Positions 1-9,256 of a stretch of 64,000 nucleotides of DNA are shown one piece after another. Position 1 is the stretch's first letter. Every line of letters begins with the position of its first letter. The position numbers were made by a program, and so were the translations under genes. The DNA comes from Exiguobacterium acetylicum DSM 20416. Its GTDB lineage: Bacteria > Bacillota > Bacilli > Exiguobacteriales > Exiguobacteriaceae. The stretch is taken from NCBI RefSeq assembly GCF_000702605.1, contig NZ_JNIR01000001.1, forward strand, positions 424,501 through 488,500. The letters are read 5' to 3'. A model generated the notes under the pieces. The model made no database searches, had not been told where the DNA came from, and worked only from the letters and a program-made list of their open reading frames with translations.

Positions 1-1
1 A

Positions 2-289
2 GCGCGCGCTTCCTTCATCCTGACAGATTCAGGCGGGATTCAAGAAGAAGCACCTTCACTCGGTGTTCCCGTTCTTGTCTTACGGGAGACGACGGAACGA
101 CCTGAAGGCGTCGAAGCAGGAACCTTGAAACTGGTTGGTACGAATCCAGAGCGCATCTATGCGATGAGCCATCAATTATTGACGGACGAAGTGTTCTATC
201 AATCGATGGCACAAGCGGCGAATCCTTATGGCGATGGACAGGCAGCAGAGCGAATCGTCGATGCGATCATGAGTGAGGTACCCGTATGA
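2..289 (+). CDS. mnaA: UDP-N-acetylglucosamine 2-epimerase, C-terminal part (non-hydrolysing)
   Basis: The gene runs in from the left edge, so only about the last 95 residues are seen. The enzyme interconverts UDP-GlcNAc and UDP-ManNAc for cell-wall teichoic acid linkage units or surface polysaccharides in the cytoplasm. The visible part holds the family's C-terminal nucleotide-binding stretch: [20 protein letters not shown], then RETTERPEG and the GTLKLVGT segment. Its stop overlaps the next start by four bases (ATGA), so it is translationally coupled to the polysaccharide-modification genes that follow. The family call is firm. Which polymer it serves here is inferred from the neighbours. 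Confidence 0.9.
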   Translation, partial: ARASFILTDSGGIQEEAPSLGVPVLVLRETTERPEGVEAGTLKLVGTNPERIYAMSHQLLTDEVFYQSMAQAANPYGDGQAAERIVDAIMSEVPV

Positions 290-771
290 GTCAACGTATT
301 CCTCCAGCGATTTATCAATTCTTTCCATTCGGAACGCAGGAAAAAATCTTGCTTGAGGATGCTACAGATGGTGTCTATTTTGATTTTCAAGAAGCGACGG
401 CAGACGACAAATTGTACATTCAGTTGTTTGATCAAGGATTTCAACATCCGCCTTCAAAGTTATACCGAACAGACGCCACGATTACAGGAGATCTCATCGA
501 GGTGACCTGTCATTTCGAAGTCGATGCACCGTGTGTCGTTCAGTTATTCAAGATGCAGTATGGACAGAAGAAACGGATGGGGTCGGAAACGGAAACCGTC
601 ACACTGATGAATGAAACAGTCGTTCAGGTACAGATGAAACGAGTACCAGGAGCGAAGTATTTCAAAGTGGCATGGAAGTTCTTGCAAGAGGGGAGCTTCC
701 GGGTCCATCTCCGGGACATTCAGATTGTGCAGCATGTCACGGCAGGGGAGGAAGCGACGTATGCTATTTAG
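286..771 (+). CDS. unknown protein in polysaccharide acetylation cluster (161 aa)
   Basis: I do not recognise this family. The protein has no signal peptide, membrane segment or cysteine-rich motif, and has many short alternating hydrophobic stretches, as in an all-beta fold; that fold is a guess. Its start overlaps the epimerase stop by four bases and its end overlaps the MBOAT gene start by eleven bases, so it is locked into the same operon. A role as a soluble partner in carbohydrate recognition or in assembly of the acyl-transfer machinery is plausible only by position. Start ATG at 286 is the only one that fits the coupling. Confidence 0.75.
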   Translation: MSQRIPPAIYQFFPFGTQEKILLEDATDGVYFDFQEATADDKLYIQLFDQGFQHPPSKLYRTDATITGDLIEVTCHFEVDAPCVVQLFKMQYGQKKRMGSETETVTLMNETVVQVQMKRVPGAKYFKVAWKFLQEGSFRVHLRDIQIVQHVTAGEEATYAI

Positions 772-2149
772 TTCGACGATATTCTTATTTCTGTTCTTAC
801 CGACTGTCTTGATCGTCTATTACCTACTACCACGTAGCTTCCGAAATGGTTGGCTGCTAGTGACGAGTCTATTCTTTTATGCATTCGGAGAACCGCGTTT
901 TGCATTGCTGATGCTACTGAGCGTCACGATCAACTACTTCTTCGCCTTGTTCGTCGATCTGTATCGACAGCGAATCGGCGTCAAATGGATCATGTTTAGT
1001 ATGATTGCAGTCAATTTAGGATTACTCGGCTGGTTCAAGTACAGCGGATTTTTCGTTCGTTCGGTCAACGAGACATTCGGATTAGGATGGTTCGTACCAG
1101 AAGTCGTCTTGCCACTCGGTATCTCGTTCTATACGTTTCATGCGATGAGTTATGTCATCGACATCTATAAAGGGAAGGAAGCGGTGCAAAAGAATCCGCT
1201 TGACCTCGCCCTTTATATCGCGTTCTTCCCCCAACTCGTCGCGGGTCCGATCGTTCGTTATAACACGATTGCGAGTCAAATCGAATCACGAGAAGAGACA
1301 GTTTCCGATTTTGCCCGAGGGGTTCGTCGGTTTACGATCGGCTTAGCTAAAAAACTGATTCTTGCCAATGGATGTGGTCAGGTCGCGGATGCCATCTTCA
1401 ATATGAAAGATCTCTCGATGGGGCTTGCTTGGATTGGCATTATCGCCTACGCCTTACAAATCTATTTCGATTTTTCAGGATATAGTGATATGGCGATTGG
1501 ACTAGCTTTGATGTTTGGATTTCATTTTCTTGAGAATTTTAACTATCCCTACATTTCAAAGTCCGTTTCTGAATTTTGGCGTCGTTGGCATATTTCGCTC
1601 GGATCGTGGTTCCGGGATTATGTCTACATCCCGCTTGGTGGAAATCGTGTCTCACCGTGGTTACAGTATCGCAACTTAGCAATTGTCTGGATGCTGACGG
1701 GTCTTTGGCATGGTGCTAGTTGGACGTTCGTCGCGTGGGGAGCGTATTACGGAATCTGGATCATGCTCGAGAAAGCATTTCTCGGGAAATGGTTGGAGAA
1801 AACGCCAGTCTTCTCGACCGTTTGGACACTCGTACTCGTGTTGGTCGGTTGGGTATTCTTCCGTTCCGAGACGTTCCCGGAAGCCGTTACGTACATTCAA
1901 GCGATGTTCGTACCAGATGTGATCTGGGATGAACGCGCGAGCTACCAGCTTGTCCAAAATGGTGTTCTACTGCTTGTCGCGTGCATCGCAGCGACACCGA
2001 TTCCGAAAATCATCGGAGAGCGATTAGTTGTGTCACTCGGAAGAATTGGTACGACGATGCAGTATGGATATGCGATGTTGCTACTATTTTTGGCGACATC
2101 AGCACTTGTTGCAAGTACGTTTAATCCATTCATCTATTTCCGCTTCTAA
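761..2149 (+). CDS. MBOAT family polysaccharide O-acyltransferase (AlgI/DltB/PatA-like)
   Basis: A polytopic membrane protein of 462 residues that moves acyl (usually acetyl) groups across the membrane for O-acylation of an extracellular polysaccharide. It has about ten hydrophobic segments, the AlgI-type opening [20 protein letters not shown], the FPQLVAGPIVRY segment, and the family's catalytic histidine in GLWHGASWTF (about His317). Start ATG 761 is chosen because GGGGAGG lies just upstream and because it gives the usual N-terminus; earlier in-frame starts lie inside the previous gene without a good ribosome binding site. It is followed 15 bases later by a DHHW-type protein, the usual partner. 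The substrate polymer is unknown. Confidence 0.9.
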   Translation: MLFSSTIFLFLFLPTVLIVYYLLPRSFRNGWLLVTSLFFYAFGEPRFALLMLLSVTINYFFALFVDLYRQRIGVKWIMFSMIAVNLGLLGWFKYSGFFVRSVNETFGLGWFVPEVVLPLGISFYTFHAMSYVIDIYKGKEAVQKNPLDLALYIAFFPQLVAGPIVRYNTIASQIESREETVSDFARGVRRFTIGLAKKLILANGCGQVADAIFNMKDLSMGLAWIGIIAYALQIYFDFSGYSDMAIGLALMFGFHFLENFNYPYISKSVSEFWRRWHISLGSWFRDYVYIPLGGNRVSPWLQYRNLAIVWMLTGLWHGASWTFVAWGAYYGIWIMLEKAFLGKWLEKTPVFSTVWTLVLVLVGWVFFRSETFPEAVTYIQAMFVPDVIWDERASYQLVQNGVLLLVACIAATPIPKIIGERLVVSLGRIGTTMQYGYAMLLLFLATSALVASTFNPFIYFRF

Positions 2150-2164
2150 AAAGGAGGTCTACTG

Positions 2165-3340
2165 ATGGCACAGCCACTTGAAACAGAAAATAAGCAGGGA
2201 CAAAAACGGACGACTTCTTTTGAACGGATCATGATGTGGGTGACGACGATCAGTTTTTTACTCATCTTGTTAACGATTGGTATTGGTACGATCGTCCGAG
2301 AAGACCGTGTGCGTTCTCAGCTAGAAAATCGTACACTCGCACAATCGGTCGATCCGACGATCGAAGGAATCGCGACTGGAAAAGACATGCTGAAGATGGA
2401 GACGTATTTCACGGACCAACTACTTTTGCGAGGGACGTTCGTTGAGATGCAGGCGCTACTATCGAAGGATGTCTTCAGACAGCCTTTTCGTAATGGAATT
2501 TATACAGCTAAAAATGGCTATATGATCGAACCGAGTGCCTCGACTCAAGTCCAGATTCCAAACGCGTTTCAGCAATTCGTGCAAGAAGTCGATCGACCCG
2601 TCTATATGGCGCTAGCTCCATCGAAGACGGTCATTGCTGAACGCGATCAGTTGATCCCATCGTATGTTGCTTCGAATGCACGGACACGTTACGCAGGAAT
2701 GATTCGTGACTTCAAGGCTGCGGGGATGACGAATTTGTCACTTGATCAATTAAAACTAACGGACTACTTCAAGACGGACCATCACTGGAATATCGACGGA
2801 GCAGCGTCAGCATATCAGACGATTACGAAGGGGATGGACTTACGACCAGTCATGCCATCAAAAGCAAATCGTAAAGAAGATGAGCATGCCTATTATGGTT
2901 CATTAGCGCGAAAGACGACGCTTGCGTATGCGACGTCTGGTGATCAGTTAGCCTATTATGAACCAGCATTTTTCAAAGGAATCAATGTCTGTTACGACGG
3001 TGCATGCGATCGCCCAGTCATTGATGAATCCTTCGTTCAGCAAGAGGGAGATTACGTCGATCGGTATGAAGTATTCTTGCGCGGGAATCATGGCATCATG
3101 TCGATGAAGGAGCAGACGAAGAATGATCGACCAACGATTCTCGTCTTAAAGGATTCATTCGCGAATCCAGTCTTACCGTTCCTTGCTAAAAGTGCCAATC
3201 TCGAAGTCGTCGACGTTCGTTACGTCCCAAAATCATTCGATGTGTCGCAGTTCGCTAAACAAAAACAAGTCGACTCCGTGTTGTTCCTGCATAACTCGAA
3301 CATTGCTGGATTGATGAAGACGTATGAAAACACACTATGA
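2165..3340 (+). CDS. DHHW / AlgJ-AlgX-like SGNH acetylation protein
   Basis: A 391-residue protein with one N-terminal transmembrane segment (about residues 25-45) and an extracellular domain. The name-giving motif DHHW is at about residues 205-208 and a serine in LVLKDSFANP at about 331. By analogy with AlgJ/AlgX, Asp205, His207 and Ser331 would form the catalytic triad that receives acetyl from the MBOAT partner and esterifies the polysaccharide. A strong AAGGAGG site lies just before the start. The gene directly follows the MBOAT gene and precedes an LCP-family gene, giving a complete export-side acetylation pair. Cofactor and polymer are unknown. Confidence 0.88.
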   Translation: MAQPLETENKQGQKRTTSFERIMMWVTTISFLLILLTIGIGTIVREDRVRSQLENRTLAQSVDPTIEGIATGKDMLKMETYFTDQLLLRGTFVEMQALLSKDVFRQPFRNGIYTAKNGYMIEPSASTQVQIPNAFQQFVQEVDRPVYMALAPSKTVIAERDQLIPSYVASNARTRYAGMIRDFKAAGMTNLSLDQLKLTDYFKTDHHWNIDGAASAYQTITKGMDLRPVMPSKANRKEDEHAYYGSLARKTTLAYATSGDQLAYYEPAFFKGINVCYDGACDRPVIDESFVQQEGDYVDRYEVFLRGNHGIMSMKEQTKNDRPTILVLKDSFANPVLPFLAKSANLEVVDVRYVPKSFDVSQFAKQKQVDSVLFLHNSNIAGLMKTYENTL

Positions 3341-3353
3341 AGGAGTTCATGAC

Positions 3354-4281
3354 ATGAGATCCCGAATGGCGAAAAGAAAACCACGCCTTGTTTGGCGCGT
3401 ATTGAGTGCGCTCCTACTAGGATTCGTTCTGATTGCTAGTGCATCAGCTGGTTTAGCTTTTTTAAAAGTGAAGCAAACGGCAGACGCGTTCTTAACACCG
3501 TTAGATGGAGAGCAACCTAAGCCACTCGAATCGATGAAGCCGGTTAATGTCTTGTTACTGGGCGTGGATGAACGGAAAAATGATAAGGGACGTGCCGATG
3601 CCATCATGCTTCTTTCATTCAATCCAAAAACAAAACAAGCGACTTCCCTGTCCATTCCAAGAGATATGCAGGTAACCGTGCCGTCTGGCGAAAAGACTAA
3701 AATCAATCATACCTATGCCTATGGGGGGGGTGAAAGAGACAGTCGAAACGGTGGAGCAGACGTTTGAGACCGATATTCCTTATTATGCGAAAATCAACAT
3801 GGATGGATTGATTGAGTTGGTCGATGCTGTTGGGGGTGTCACGGTCGACAATCCATCTGCCTTTAGTTGGAACGACCGTCGTCTTCAAAAGGAGTATGAT
3901 AAAGGGAAAATTCATCTGACGGGTCTTGAAGCGAGTGGTTATGCTCGGATGCGAAAGCAAGATCCACTCGGCGATATGGGTCGACAAATTCGTCAGCGTC
4001 AAGTGCTAGAAGCAGTCGGAATGAAGCTTGCTGGACCACAGTTGTTGACGCAACTCGAAAAGATCACGGATGTCATGAAAAACAACTTTACGACGAATAT
4101 CGGACTTGATGTCGCAACGCAGCTAGCACAGGAGAATCAGCGTGGGTTCGAACAATTGAAGCCGCTGAAAATCGAGGGAGAAGGATATATCGCAAGTGAT
4201 GGTGTCTGGTATTTCTTTGCATCGGACGAATCAATGGAACAGACGAAGCAGACGATCGCTAAACTTCTCGCACGATCATAA
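3354..4281 (+). pseudogene. LytR-CpsA-Psr (LCP) family ligase, frameshifted at a G8 run
   Basis: LCP proteins attach teichoic acids or capsular polymers from lipid carriers to peptidoglycan outside the membrane. The first frame (3354-3767) gives the N-terminal transmembrane segment and the LCP start: NVLLLGVDER, RADAIMLLSFNP and SIPRDMQV. It then runs through eight G (3723-3730) into a short nonsense tail. The other frame continues the family exactly, from GGVKETVE through the DAVGGVTVDNP region to 4281. With seven G the two join into one protein of about 309 residues, a normal LCP length. The ribosome site AAGGAG (3340-3345) and ATG 3354 are good. This is either a true or phase-variable inactivation or a homopolymer sequencing error. 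Confidence 0.85.
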
Positions 4282-4317
4282 GTCATAATTAGTATTACCA
4301 TCAAATAAACAAGGTTG

Positions 4318-4353
4318 AGCGTCTCTAGCAAATGATTGTGGAGGCGCTTTTTC
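4318..4353 (+). terminator. rho-independent terminator after LCP gene
   Basis: The arms AGCGTCTC and GAGGCGCT pair with one G-U wobble and are followed by five T. It closes the exopolysaccharide operon. Confidence 0.75.
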
Positions 4354-4442
4354 CTATCTTTCTCTTAAGTAACGCATCATTCTTTTTGAAAAAAGTGCTT
4401 GGTTCAAAAGTCTTATTTTCGATCAAATCGATGAAATAGGCT

Positions 4443-4471
4443 TTGACAGGACTTGTAAACGGATGCAAAAT
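4443..4471 (+). promoter_or_regulatory. putative sigma-A promoter of pullulanase gene
   Basis: TTGACA at 4443-4448 is followed after 17 bases by CAAAAT at 4466-4471 (four of six matches to the -10 consensus). It lies about 40 bases before the pullulanase start, and a cre site follows directly. Confidence 0.6.
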
Positions 4472-4484
4472 GAAAACGATTACA
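4471..4484 (+). promoter_or_regulatory. cre site (CcpA binding) for pullulanase gene
   Basis: TGAAAACGATTACA fits the catabolite-responsive element consensus TGWNANCGNTNWCA at every position. It covers the predicted transcription start, the classic place for CcpA repression by good carbon sources. Confidence 0.75.
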
Positions 4485-4507
4485 TACCAAAAGGAGATGG
4501 CTACCGT

Positions 4508-7420
4508 ATGAAACGCATGAGATTCGTTTGTATCGTTGCGTTAACGTTTGCACTGATATTTAGTGGACTCTCTTTATCCGGTCAAGCACTGGAAAAAGGG
4601 AAGTCGACATTGGTCATCATTCACTACAAGGAAGACCCGAATGCCACAAAAGATTGGAATCTATGGTTATGGGCAAATGGGCCGGATTATTTTCCGAATA
4701 AAGCCCACGCTTTTAACGGTGAGGATGCTTACGGAAAAATCGCAGCTTATGAATTTCCAGTTGATCAGCCGGAAAAAATCGGCTTCATCGTTCGAGATGA
4801 CAACTGGAACAAGGATGGGGGATCTGAGAATGATCGCTTCATTACGAAAGACATGATTAAAAATGGTGTTGCTGAAATTTGGATCGAGTCGGGAAGCAAG
4901 GACATCTCGACAGTCAATCCAAGCAATGGAGCAGATGTCGAAAAAATTGATGCGAACATCCACTATTACCGGTATGACAATGATTACGAAAAGTACGGTG
5001 TCTGGTCTTGGCCGGAAGAGCAAGATGGCAAGCGTTTCGAGTTCGATCAGCAGGATGAGTTCGGTACCATTGCCAAGGTAACGCTCGATAACCCAACGAA
5101 AGCACGTCTTGCAGGCGTCATTCCTCATCTTGAGGGTTGGTCGGAAAAAGACGGAGCTGATCGTTTCTTTTATGCAGGGGCGAAAGACATCTGGTTGATT
5201 GAAGGGGATCAGACGGTATACTACAGCAAACCGGAAATTGATCGCACACCGAAAATCACAAGCTTTTTAGCAGATGACTTCCGGACGATGACATTAAAAA
5301 CGAATGCACCGCTGACGGAAGAAGACTTAAAGGCATTTACGTTTGAAGGCGTGACGAATCCAGTCGTGTCAGCAATCGATGCCAAAACGGTAAAAGTCGA
5401 AGTCACTTTAGATATCGATTTAGCAAAAGTCGTCCGAGCATCTCATCCTGTTTTTGGAGAAGCAATTCTTGAAGCAGGTAAAGTGCTCCGTTCGAAAGCA
5501 TTCGACCAAAAGTATGCCTACGATGGAAAACTCGGTGTCGACTATCAAAAATCGAAGACGACGTTTAAAGTCTGGGCACCGACAGCACAAGCCGTCGAGC
5601 TCGAATTGTATCGCTTACCAAAACAAGAAGCTGCTACGACAAAAGATATCACGCGCGAAATCAAGATGGAACGAACGGATCGTGGTGTGTATCAAGTAAC
5701 AGTCAAGGGCGATCTTGACGGTGTCGGATACACATACGAAGTCAAACACGCCAAAGAATCAACGCGTGCTGTTGATCCGTATGCGACAGCAGTCGCCGTC
5801 AATGGCGACCAAGGTGTCGTCGTCGACTTACGCGAGACGGATCCAAAACGCTGGACGAATGGGAAAATGCCACTTCGCCATACGACAGACGCGATCATCT
5901 ATGAATCACACGTCCGTGATTTATCGATGTTTGATGTGACGAATTCAGGTTACGATTCAGGCATCAAACAAAAAGGGAAGTACCTTGGCGTCATCGAGCC
6001 AGGTACGCGTTTGACGAAGGATGGTAAGAAAACGAAGACGAAGACGGGGCTTGATCATCTGAAGGAACTTGGCATCGCGCACGTTCAGTTCATTCCAGTC
6101 TATGATTTCAACACAGCGTCCGTCGATGAGACGAACCCGCTTAAATCGTATAACTGGGGTTATGATCCGAAGAACTATAACGCACCAGAAGGATCGTATG
6201 CGACAAACCCCTATGATCCAAAAGTCCGAATCACAGAAATGAAGCAGATGATTCAAGGACTACATGACAATGGACTTCGTGCTGTCATGGACGTCGTTTA
6301 CAACCACATGTTTGACGCAAAGGCATCAAACCTTGATAAAATCGTCCCTGGTTATTACTACCGTTATACAGAAGGCGGCGATTTAGCGAACGGAACTGGT
6401 GTCGGAAACGATACAGCATCTGAGCGTCAAATGATGCACAAATTGATCGTTGACTCTGTCTCATACTGGGCGAAAGAATACCACTGGGACGGATTCCGCT
6501 TTGACTTAATGGGCATTCACGACGTCAAGACGATGAATGCTGTCAAACAGGCGACAAAACGAATTGATCCGTCGATTCTTGTATTCGGAGAAGGGTGGAG
6601 CCTTGGAACACCGCTTCCGGAGACGGATAAGGCAAACCAAACGAATACAAAACAAATGCCAGGAATCGGACATTTCAATGACAATCTACGCGATGCGCTC
6701 AAAGGTAGCGTCTTCATCGATTCAGATGCTGGTTTCATTAACGGAACAACGGGTCTTGAAACGCGCATCAAACGCGGAATCGTCGGAGAAATTGCTTATG
6801 ACAAAGAGATTCAAGGATTTACGCAAGAACCAGATCAAGCCATCACTTACGTTGAAGCACATGACAACCATACGCTCTGGGATAAGTTGAACCTGACGAA
6901 TCCGCAAGACAATGACGCAACGAAGACAAAGATGCATCGTTTGGCTTCAAGCATCTTGTTGACGTCACAAGGAACGACGTTCATCCATGCAGGACAGGAC
7001 TTCATGCGGACGAAGGGCGGCGACCATAACTCATATAAATCACCGGATTCTGTCAACCAGCTCGACTGGAAACGGAAGATGGACCGTCAACAAGACGTTG
7101 ATTATATGACAGGATTGATCGAGTTACGCAAAAAGAATCCAGTACTTCATTTAGCAACAGCAAAAGACATTCGTCGTTACCTGACGTTTGAAGCAGCACC
7201 GGCACGAGTCATCGCCTATCGATTAGATGATGCTGCGCCACAACAAAAGGATGATCTCTACGTCATTCATAATGCGAATCGAACAGCAGTCGACATGAAG
7301 CTACCTACAGGGAAATGGAAGTTGCTTGTAGACGGTAAACAAGCAGGAACCAAAGCAATCCGTAACGTATCAGGTACGGTTCGTGTCGAAGGACTTAGCT
7401 CATTCGTCTTATCAAAATAA
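4508..7420 (+). CDS. pulA: secreted type I pullulanase (GH13)
   Basis: Hydrolyses alpha-1,6 branch links in pullulan and starch outside the cell. The start ATG 4508 follows AAGGAG and gives a 970-residue protein with a typical signal peptide (MKRMRF, a hydrophobic core, then SGQALE). Two N-terminal CBM41-like modules follow (about residues 30-125 and 145-250), then a CBM48-like region (about 335-425) and the catalytic barrel. The pullulanase signature YNWGYDPKNYN is present; the nucleophile is Asp666 in GFRFDLMG, the acid/base Glu695 in FGEGWS, and the third carboxylate Asp786 in EAHDNH. There is no cell-wall sorting motif, so it is probably released. Expression is likely CcpA-repressed through the overlapping cre site. 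Confidence 0.95.
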   Translation: MKRMRFVCIVALTFALIFSGLSLSGQALEKGKSTLVIIHYKEDPNATKDWNLWLWANGPDYFPNKAHAFNGEDAYGKIAAYEFPVDQPEKIGFIVRDDNWNKDGGSENDRFITKDMIKNGVAEIWIESGSKDISTVNPSNGADVEKIDANIHYYRYDNDYEKYGVWSWPEEQDGKRFEFDQQDEFGTIAKVTLDNPTKARLAGVIPHLEGWSEKDGADRFFYAGAKDIWLIEGDQTVYYSKPEIDRTPKITSFLADDFRTMTLKTNAPLTEEDLKAFTFEGVTNPVVSAIDAKTVKVEVTLDIDLAKVVRASHPVFGEAILEAGKVLRSKAFDQKYAYDGKLGVDYQKSKTTFKVWAPTAQAVELELYRLPKQEAATTKDITREIKMERTDRGVYQVTVKGDLDGVGYTYEVKHAKESTRAVDPYATAVAVNGDQGVVVDLRETDPKRWTNGKMPLRHTTDAIIYESHVRDLSMFDVTNSGYDSGIKQKGKYLGVIEPGTRLTKDGKKTKTKTGLDHLKELGIAHVQFIPVYDFNTASVDETNPLKSYNWGYDPKNYNAPEGSYATNPYDPKVRITEMKQMIQGLHDNGLRAVMDVVYNHMFDAKASNLDKIVPGYYYRYTEGGDLANGTGVGNDTASERQMMHKLIVDSVSYWAKEYHWDGFRFDLMGIHDVKTMNAVKQATKRIDPSILVFGEGWSLGTPLPETDKANQTNTKQMPGIGHFNDNLRDALKGSVFIDSDAGFINGTTGLETRIKRGIVGEIAYDKEIQGFTQEPDQAITYVEAHDNHTLWDKLNLTNPQDNDATKTKMHRLASSILLTSQGTTFIHAGQDFMRTKGGDHNSYKSPDSVNQLDWKRKMDRQQDVDYMTGLIELRKKNPVLHLATAKDIRRYLTFEAAPARVIAYRLDDAAPQQKDDLYVIHNANRTAVDMKLPTGKWKLLVDGKQAGTKAIRNVSGTVRVEGLSSFVLSK

Positions 7421-7430
7421 GTGAACAGAT

Positions 7431-7467
7431 AAAAAAGGACGTTCCGCAGTTGGCGGAATGTCCTTTT
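7431..7467 (+). terminator. terminator between pulA and the symporter gene
   Basis: Arms AGGACGTTCCGC and GCGGAATGTCCT form a 12-pair stem with one G-U pair and a four-base loop. A T run follows on the plus strand and an A run precedes, so it could also stop transcription from the minus strand, where the wobble becomes an A-C mismatch. Confidence 0.85.
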
Positions 7468-7488
7468 CGTCAGTCGAGAAACGTGCAA

Positions 7489-8748
7489 TCAAGCGTAACG
7501 CTCATCCGTTTCTTCGTTCTCTTCTTCTTTCAGATTACCTTCTTCCGATTTCGAGACGATGACGGCACATGCTGCGTCACCAGTGATGTTGACGGCTGTC
7601 CGCATCATATCAAGAAGACGATCGACACCGATGATTAAAGCGATCCCTTCGACCGGTAGATTGACCTATTGAAGAACCATCGTCAACATGACGAGACCGA
7701 CACCCGGTACACCGGCTGTTCCGACCGATGCAAGAACAGCTGTCAGGACGACAGTCGCAAGTTGACCTGGCGTCAAGTCAACAGCGTAGACTTGCGCGAT
7801 GAAGACAGTCGCGACACCTTGCATGATTGCTGTTCCATCCATGTTGATCGTCGCACCAAGAGGCTGGACGAAACTTGAGACGGAACGCGGAACCTTCAAC
7901 TCTTTTTGAGCCGTTTGCATCGCAACAGGGAGTGTTGCGTTCGACGAAGACGTCGAGAAAGCGAACAGCATGACAGGTGCGAACTTCTTAAAGAAGAAGA
8001 ACGGGTTCATCTTCCCAAGAAGTGAAACAGTCGAACCATACGTCAATACGGAATGGACGAATAGTGACAAGATGACGACACCCATATAAAGTCCCATTGC
8101 TTTTAGCGAATCCCACCCTTGAGAACCGACGGCTGATGCGATCAAAGCAAATGCTCCGAGCGGTGCCATTTTCATGACGAGCGTGATCAAGTACGTCATT
8201 AAATCATTACCCTGCTCGATGAACGTCCGTAGTGTCGAGACTTTTTGACCGAGGAACGTGATCCCAAAACCGATAAAGACACTGAAGACGATGATTTGTA
8301 GCATATTTCCTTCCGCCATCGACGTGATCGGGTTCGTCGGGAACATACCAACGATTGTGTTGATTATGCTCGTATCTGGTAGATTTCCGTTATCATATTC
8401 CAGACCTTGCGTCTCGAAGTTACCAAACGTACCCGGTTTGATCAGTAATGACAAACCGAGAGCAATGACAATTGCGACAGCTGTCGTCGTCATGAAGTAA
8501 GTGATGGCTTTACCACCAACACGACCAAGCTCTTTTGGATTTCCAAGTCCCATGACGCCAAGGGCGATTGAGAAGAAGACGATCGGTACGACGAGCATCT
8601 TAATTAAGTTCAGGAAGATCGTTCCGATGGGTTGTAAAGCATATTTATTCAATCCCTCATAAATCGACTTGTCCGGTAAGGAAGCGAGGACGATTCCGAG
8701 AATCACCCCGAGAATCAATCCCCAAATGATGCGCTTTGCTTCTTTCAT
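7489..8748 (-). pseudogene. gltT: Na+/H+:glutamate/aspartate symporter (GltT/DctA family) with in-frame TAG
   Basis: A dicarboxylate/amino acid:cation symporter of the inner membrane. Reading from the minus strand, family features are present: MKEAKRIIWGLILGVILG, the serine-rich FSTSSSNATLPVA hairpin, and GATINMDGTA. The codon at 7666-7668 is TAG, after MVLQ. The reading frame then continues with VNLPVEGIALIIGVDRLLDM, then MRTAVNITGD, which holds the Asp, Arg and Asn that bind substrate and sodium in this family, and ends at 7489. Full length would be 419 residues, as usual. The TAG stands where homologues have Gln, so a single C to T change explains it. Start is ATG 8748 or GTG 8760; AGGAG sits 13 or 1 bases away. 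Confidence 0.88.
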
Positions 8749-8833
8749 AAGTGATGTCACACTCCTTTATTTGATAATTGTCTATATTTTGACACATCAT
8801 CACCCTTTTTGACAAAACATTTTAAAAAATACA

Positions 8834-8847
8834 TGATAACGCTTACA
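8834..8847. promoter_or_regulatory. candidate cre site upstream of symporter gene
   Basis: TGATAACGCTTACA matches the cre consensus TGWNANCGNTNWCA fully. It lies about 90 bases before the minus-strand symporter start and 125 bases before the rpsU promoter, so the symporter is the likelier target. Confidence 0.5.
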
Positions 8848-8972
8848 AAAAAGTTTCTGGATTTTGATGCAGGAATGACTAGATTTTGTTGTCAAACGGA
8901 TGCAACCATGAGAGGATAGATAAGAACAAAAAGGAACAGCGTAGGGTACAGAAAAGTCGCTAGAATCAACTG

Positions 8973-9001
8973 TTGACCAAATTGTATATTCCTACTATAA
9001 T
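8973..9001 (+). promoter_or_regulatory. sigma-A promoter of rpsU operon
   Basis: TTGACC (8973-8978), a 17-base spacer and a perfect TATAAT (8996-9001). It lies about 60 bases before the rpsU start and is the strongest promoter match in the region. Confidence 0.85.
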
Positions 9002-9061
9002 GTTGTATGACGTGTCTGACACGTTTCCTTTAGTCGGTAATATCGGAGGGAGGGAAAACTA

Positions 9062-9235
9062 GTGGAAACTCGTGTACGTAAAAATGAATCACTTGAAGAC
9101 GCACTTCGTCGCTTCAAACGTGGTGTTTCAAAAGATGGTACGCTTGCAGAAGTTCGTAAACGTAAACACTACGAAAAGCCAAGTGTAAAACGTAAGCTTA
9201 AATCGGAGGCTGCGCGTAAGCGTAAGAAGTTCTAA
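9062..9235 (+). CDS. rpsU: 30S ribosomal protein S21
   Basis: A 57-residue basic protein of the small ribosomal subunit. The sequence [20 protein letters not shown] and the end [10 protein letters not shown] are typical of S21. The start is GTG 9062 after a GGAGGGAGGG ribosome site. It is followed after 21 bases by yqeY, the usual pairing in Bacilli. It was found directly by translation because it is short. Confidence 0.95.
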   Translation: METRVRKNESLEDALRRFKRGVSKDGTLAEVRKRKHYEKPSVKRKLKSEAARKRKKF

Positions 9236-9256
9236 CGTTAGAGAGGGTGTATCCTC

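Noticed and set aside
3715-3767. Programmed frameshift at the G8 run of the LCP gene
   Set aside because: No stimulatory structure or internal Shine-Dalgarno element is apparent, and LCP genes are not known to use recoding. A mutation, phase variation or read error is simpler.
4667-5128. Long open frames on the minus strand inside pulA and other genes
   Set aside because: They are shadows of strongly coding plus-strand genes, with no family features and no ribosome sites.
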